A stretch of 64,000 nucleotides of DNA from Membranipora membranacea (Eukaryota > Bryozoa > Gymnolaemata > Cheilostomatida > Membraniporidae), in NCBI GenBank assembly GCA_914767715.1, contig OU612066.1, positions 33,702,283 through 33,766,282 of the forward strand, read 5' to 3'. Under the pieces are notes generated by a model. That model was not told the DNA's origin. It searched no databases and saw only the letters and a program-made list of their open reading frames with translations. Positions 60,192 to 64,000 of this stretch are shown here, piece after piece (position 1 is the stretch's first letter; each line of letters starts with the position of its first letter). Position numbers and translations under genes: made by a program.

Positions 60192-60528
60192 CATAGGACT
60201 GCCATATTTCCTAACTTTGGGCTTGGTGTGGGTGGGAAGCTCACTCAGTTTCTCATAAGCTGATAAACTCACATCCAGTTATAGTCTCGATACCCTGTGA
60301 TACCGTGTGAGAAACCATGATGTTGCTTGGTTTTTTGTCTCGGTATCAGTGCGGGTCTACGGACTAGATCCTGATGGGGCACAGGAGCAATGAGGTCGGA
60401 TGCTCTTCCTGACACCACCGTGACATGCCAGGAATCATTATAAGCTGATAAATTTATCCTAAAACAGTTCAACTACCTACCCCCACTCACACCAAGCCCA
60501 AAGTTAGGAAATGCGGTCATGCCTACTG
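60192..60528. mobile_element. Inverted-repeat MITE split by a SINE
   Basis: The left arm starts CATAGGACTGCC and continues TTTCCTAACTTTGGGCTTGG (60209-60228). The inverted copy of that second segment is on the right, within 60480-60528, with a perfect match of about 24 bases. The termini match the 54-bp element at 38448-38501. The centre has been opened by a SINE-like insertion (60268-60439). Confidence 0.78.
60268..60439 (-). mobile_element. 5'-truncated SINE nested in a MITE
   Basis: This matches the body and tail of the SINE at 51236-51444 but lacks the tRNA-like head. A 13-bp direct repeat, ATAAGCTGATAAA, flanks it (60255-60267 and 60440-60452), the signature of target-primed insertion. 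Confidence 0.8.
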
Positions 60529-61540
60529 AAATAGCATGTATGTATAAACTACTGTATGTGGTACAAGCCAAGCAAGCAATGGACTCTTTCTGGTCAATGG
60601 TACTATAACTAGTAGCAGTTCAGTTGCCCAACAACAAATGTAGGGGGTAGGCCTAAACAAACAGTACCAGGTCTACTCCAATTCTTGCCTGGGCAGATGT
60701 CAATGTTTGACTGCCATTGCACTCACTGTATATAGTTACAATGTATTACCCACAACCGACTCCACAGATGAGACTACAAACTTACATGAGAAATTTCTCC
60801 CAACTACCTCTTACCTGCAGTTTCACTTCATAAGTCCACTTCCGCTCACCCCGCGCATAAACGAATGTTACATCTCTGTGTTTTGGAGTTCCTTCCCTTT
60901 ACCTGTGAGTAAACAACTCTTAATATTTTTGGAAATTTAGGTACCTAGATATTGCCAAATATGAGTTTGGGACATTTATCAAAACATGACAGGGATATGC
61001 TCCAAACTACCTGATGTGATATGACTAAATGGTTAATAAAACTTTGGTGGACTAATGAACTAAAGAGTGAAAATGTTTACTCCTCGAATGAACGAGAGGG
61101 AGTTCATTGATTGGATGGACAACATACACGTACAAAAATAGCATCAATTATTGCATTAACCCATGACACAACAAAATGTGCTTGTGAATAGGATGCGTTG
61201 CATCATTGTATTTATTTATCATTGCACTTTTTTGTTTTTAATTTATAAAAAATAACGATTGATTTTAAGTGGTTTTTAGTATCATGACTGATACTATCTA
61301 ACGCTTCCTAAAAGAGCAAAAGTTTTTATAATGTGTCATGAAAAAGCGGGGATTTGTTTAGTATGTTTTTTAACTGGGAAAGCAAAACAGCCTGAGTTGC
61401 AGCTTGATATTATTATTATGTAATCAAAGCGTTTACTTGTTACAAGTTTACGAGTTTAAAAGCAGTGCACAACAACTTTTTATGCTCAGCCCATTCCAGA
61501 TGTTCAAACTAGGTTGGGCTGGAGTCCCATGCTGTCCATT

Positions 61541-61566
61541 AGCCTGTCTTGACAAGCTTTGTTCGG
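61541..61566. repeat. Solo MITE arm
   Basis: AGCCTGTCTTGACAAGCTTT and the following TGTTCGG match the arm of the 47310-47386 element. No partner arm was seen nearby. Confidence 0.5.
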
Positions 61567-62485
61567 AGGGGGTGGGGACACAAATTCGATTTTTCCTAGA
61601 CACTTGTCTGCTCCGCTAATTTAGCTTGTAACAATCGCATGTCCTCTTAGTCCTTGATCTCATCAACAAGAAAACATGTTTCTTCATTCTAATTTTGGTT
61701 TGAATCACAATCACCCATGCAGAGTAATTTTATTTGATTTTCAGGTTCATCGCATGTTAGTAACAGGAGATGAAATTTTACTTATTTTTGATTTGCTAGC
61801 CATACAACGCAATTCCTGACTCAGTGTAATAATAGGGACATATCAGCACAAATTACTCTTATCTGAAAAAAGAGCACCCTAGCTTGTATTTTGTGATGGA
61901 CTCAATGTTTATGACATTCTGTAGATAAAAAACAACCACCACTCTGGACGAAAAATTATGCCTGAAGCTTTATGTAAAAAAAAGTGTCCATGTCTGGTTG
62001 TATTAGTTAAGAATTCAAGAGTACATTAAAATTATTATTGTGAATATGGCAGCAACTTATTGACTTTATTTTGATCCCTATTATATGAGTAGAGCAATAA
62101 TTATTTAAAATAGAGTATTATTTAATCCAGAAAATATATTTTTGCAATTCATTGTCATAACCGTAGAGTTAATATCCAGCAGTCAATTAAGTAAATTGAT
62201 TGCTTGATAAGTCATTTCTGATTATATTTTAATAATTAATACAATTAAAATATAACCTGAAGACAAGAAGTAAAACCAGAGACTATAGATATATATTATC
62301 TATAGTGTCTGGTAAAACAGTGTTCTACTAATTATTACTGTGCACACATGTCTATTGGTTTTCTATAAATATGCAAAAACAATCAGCCAGCAAAACCATG
62401 AAATATACTTTGATTTAAGAATATCCACAAGAGGTTGACATTTAGTTTTGTTGCAGGTCTGTGAGAACCTTCTGAACTCCAGACA

Positions 62486-63935
62486 TTAGCATGCTAGTAT
62501 ATTATATATATATATATACATATATAGGATTGCTCCACCAAATTCTTTGTTACCGATGTTACAAGTGTCTAGGTACCGTATCACGGCGTGACATTCTGTT
62601 GTGCGCAGCTGATAATACTGTAGTTTTCTTTGATTGTATTTTGCTACAATCAGTGTATCATCATCCAATTCAAGGTCAAAGTGGTTGCTAGAAGGACTTG
62701 TTGCTCCGACTATATCACTGATATATTCACCTGCAATAAGAGATTAATAATGATGATGATAATCATGAAAAATAGAAGAAAAGATCAAGAGTGATTGTGC
62801 TTACAGGCTCATGAAGTCGCTGATATCAAAGTTTACATACATTAGCAAAATTTTCCTACTGCAAATACTTTACTCCCCTAGAGTATAGTGCTGGACCGAG
62901 GAAAAGGGGAGGCACATGATGGCATAATGCGACCTGTTGTCATAGGATGAATGATATATATTTAGTGGTATTGTGGGCCAGTGATACCCTAATAAATTAA
63001 ACGATAGAGAGAACAAGTGAGGAGGACATGAGAGGAATATAAGTACAGCTGGAATAAAATCTCAAAGGAGGAAATGTTGGAAATGAGATGCAATTGTTGT
63101 CACACGGAAAAATTGTACTGAACTGAAAAAAAAAAGATTTTAGATTATGGTCATGGTTAATATTTTAGAAGATCTGAGGCATCTAGGCATTTTGGTAGCT
63201 AATCATAACTTATGTATGTTTACTTACCGCTACCAACATCCAGTATCCATATCCTGGTGTCATCGTTCTGGTTGATGACAAGTACATATCTGTTCTTATA
63301 GCAGACAACTCCTTGTGGTTCCTTCACATGTTTAGATGTCCACATCACCTTGCCACTGTCTATATTTACTCTGAATACATTACTAGTATTATTGTCAGAG
63401 ACTATCACAGAGTCGTTCCCACAAACTGTCATAGCCTTCCAATTATTGCTCATACCAGGACAGCTAATTTGTTTTAACAATTCACCCTGAAGACTATAAA
63501 CTGTAAGTGACTGTTTTCCTCCATCTGGGACAATAATCTTTCCTGACAGTACACGTAATTTGCTGAAGCTACCACTAACACATGTATGAGACCATGACCG
63601 AACTAGTTTCCCTGATATATCATAGACGTACACCTTATTGGTGTTTACTGATAATACATATAACTCATTATTATACACTTGAAGACTGGACACATAGCCA
63701 TTAACTTTTACCAGAACAGACTGTGCATTTGTTTTGATCTTAAGAAGTTGGCCATTTTGCACTCCTGCATATGTGGCATCACCGTGCTGGGTCACAGAGT
63801 GAGATGCTGCTGGAAGTGTCACAGTTTTGGTAAGAGACATAGAGGTTGGAGGGCTGACGGTCAGAGGTGTCCGCTGAACAATGAGGTTTGCTTCATACTG
63901 TGTGATTCCAATTGAAAGTTCAACCTCTCCTAAAT
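62486..63935 (-). CDS. Third TRIM-propeller paralogue, C-terminal part (continues beyond right edge)
   Basis: Two exons are in the window on the minus strand: 63935-63228 and 62730-62486. They correspond to exons 7 and 8 of the other two paralogues and keep the same phase. They encode the propeller: LPAASHSVTQHG, FSKLRVLSGKIIVPDG, SWSHTC, KVMWTSKHVKEPQGVV, then YISDIVGATS and LDLELDD-type residues of the last blade. The RING, B-boxes and coiled coil should lie to the right, outside the window. The last exon runs past the point where the paralogues stop and adds about 30 residues. The end of this extension (YMYIYIYNILAC) is encoded by a TA microsatellite at about 62498-62525. The tail could be real, or a recent loss of the ancestral stop. 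Confidence 0.86.
62498..62525. repeat. (TA)n microsatellite inside a coding exon
   Basis: An interrupted TA run lies within the last exon of the third TRIM-propeller gene, just before its stop codon. Confidence 0.85.
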
Positions 63936-64000
63936 CTGAATATCAAATGGATAAGTAAACTGTTACAGTTGCATACTGCCATCAACAAATTTGACTATAA

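Larger units (their letters stand above)
57603..62485. other. Region between the second and third TRIM-propeller genes
   Basis: This includes the promoter side of the gene at 57602-53533 and the 3' flank of the one ending at 62486. It holds a 331-bp inverted-repeat element (59595-59925), a longer MITE split by a SINE (60192-60528) and a solo MITE arm (61541-61566). A 146-codon minus-strand frame (58743-58303) is listed separately. Confidence 0.5.

Overview
This is a window of nuclear DNA from an animal. It is AT-rich, with short exons separated by long introns, GT-AG splice sites in consistent phase, and scattered retroelement and MITE debris. The genes are animal genes: Twisted gastrulation, a CNTNAP/fibrinogen-like extracellular protein, ZNF800-type zinc fingers and TRIM-propeller E3 ligases. 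I cannot name the species. A non-bilaterian or other marine invertebrate would fit, but that is inference. Gene models were built by hand from splice sites, reading phase and family knowledge; no transcript or database evidence was available.

Layout from left to right. (1) 1-1866 (+): 3' end of a secreted or transmembrane protein with a fibrinogen-like/CNTNAP-type domain; its start lies off the left edge. (2) 3665-9360 (+): a complete four-exon Twisted gastrulation (TWSG1) gene. (3) 10762-13040 (+): a six-exon NAD(P)-binding protein of the NmrA/flavin reductase (BLVRB) type. (4) 22439-15221 (-): an 11-exon ZNF800-like protein with seven C2H2-type fingers and two AT-hooks, convergent with gene 3. 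(5) 36888-25275 (-): a 20-coding-exon paralogue of gene 4, in tandem with it and sharing a distinctive intron inside a zinc finger. (6) 36889-42878: accessory DNA with LINE debris, hairpin MITEs and an orphan B-box exon. (7) 42879-50199 (+), 57602-53533 (-) and 63935-62486 (-, truncated by the right edge): three paralogous RING/B-box/coiled-coil/beta-propeller (TRIM-NHL-like) genes. The first two have the same 8-exon structure. A second degenerate orphan B-box exon lies between them.

Mobile DNA is mostly small. There are fragments of non-LTR retrotransposon reverse transcriptase, tRNA-derived SINEs and short retroelement tails. A set of extremely short palindromic elements (about 35-77 bp, almost all stem) is the most unusual content: several have 7-8 bp or longer target-site duplications readable by eye. 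One longer element of this type was split by a 5'-truncated SINE with its own 13-bp duplication. No complete autonomous transposon, CRISPR array, operon or prokaryotic feature was seen.

The genes do not form one pathway. The two real local themes are tandem duplication of the zinc-finger gene and expansion of the TRIM-propeller family, with whole genes and orphan exons.
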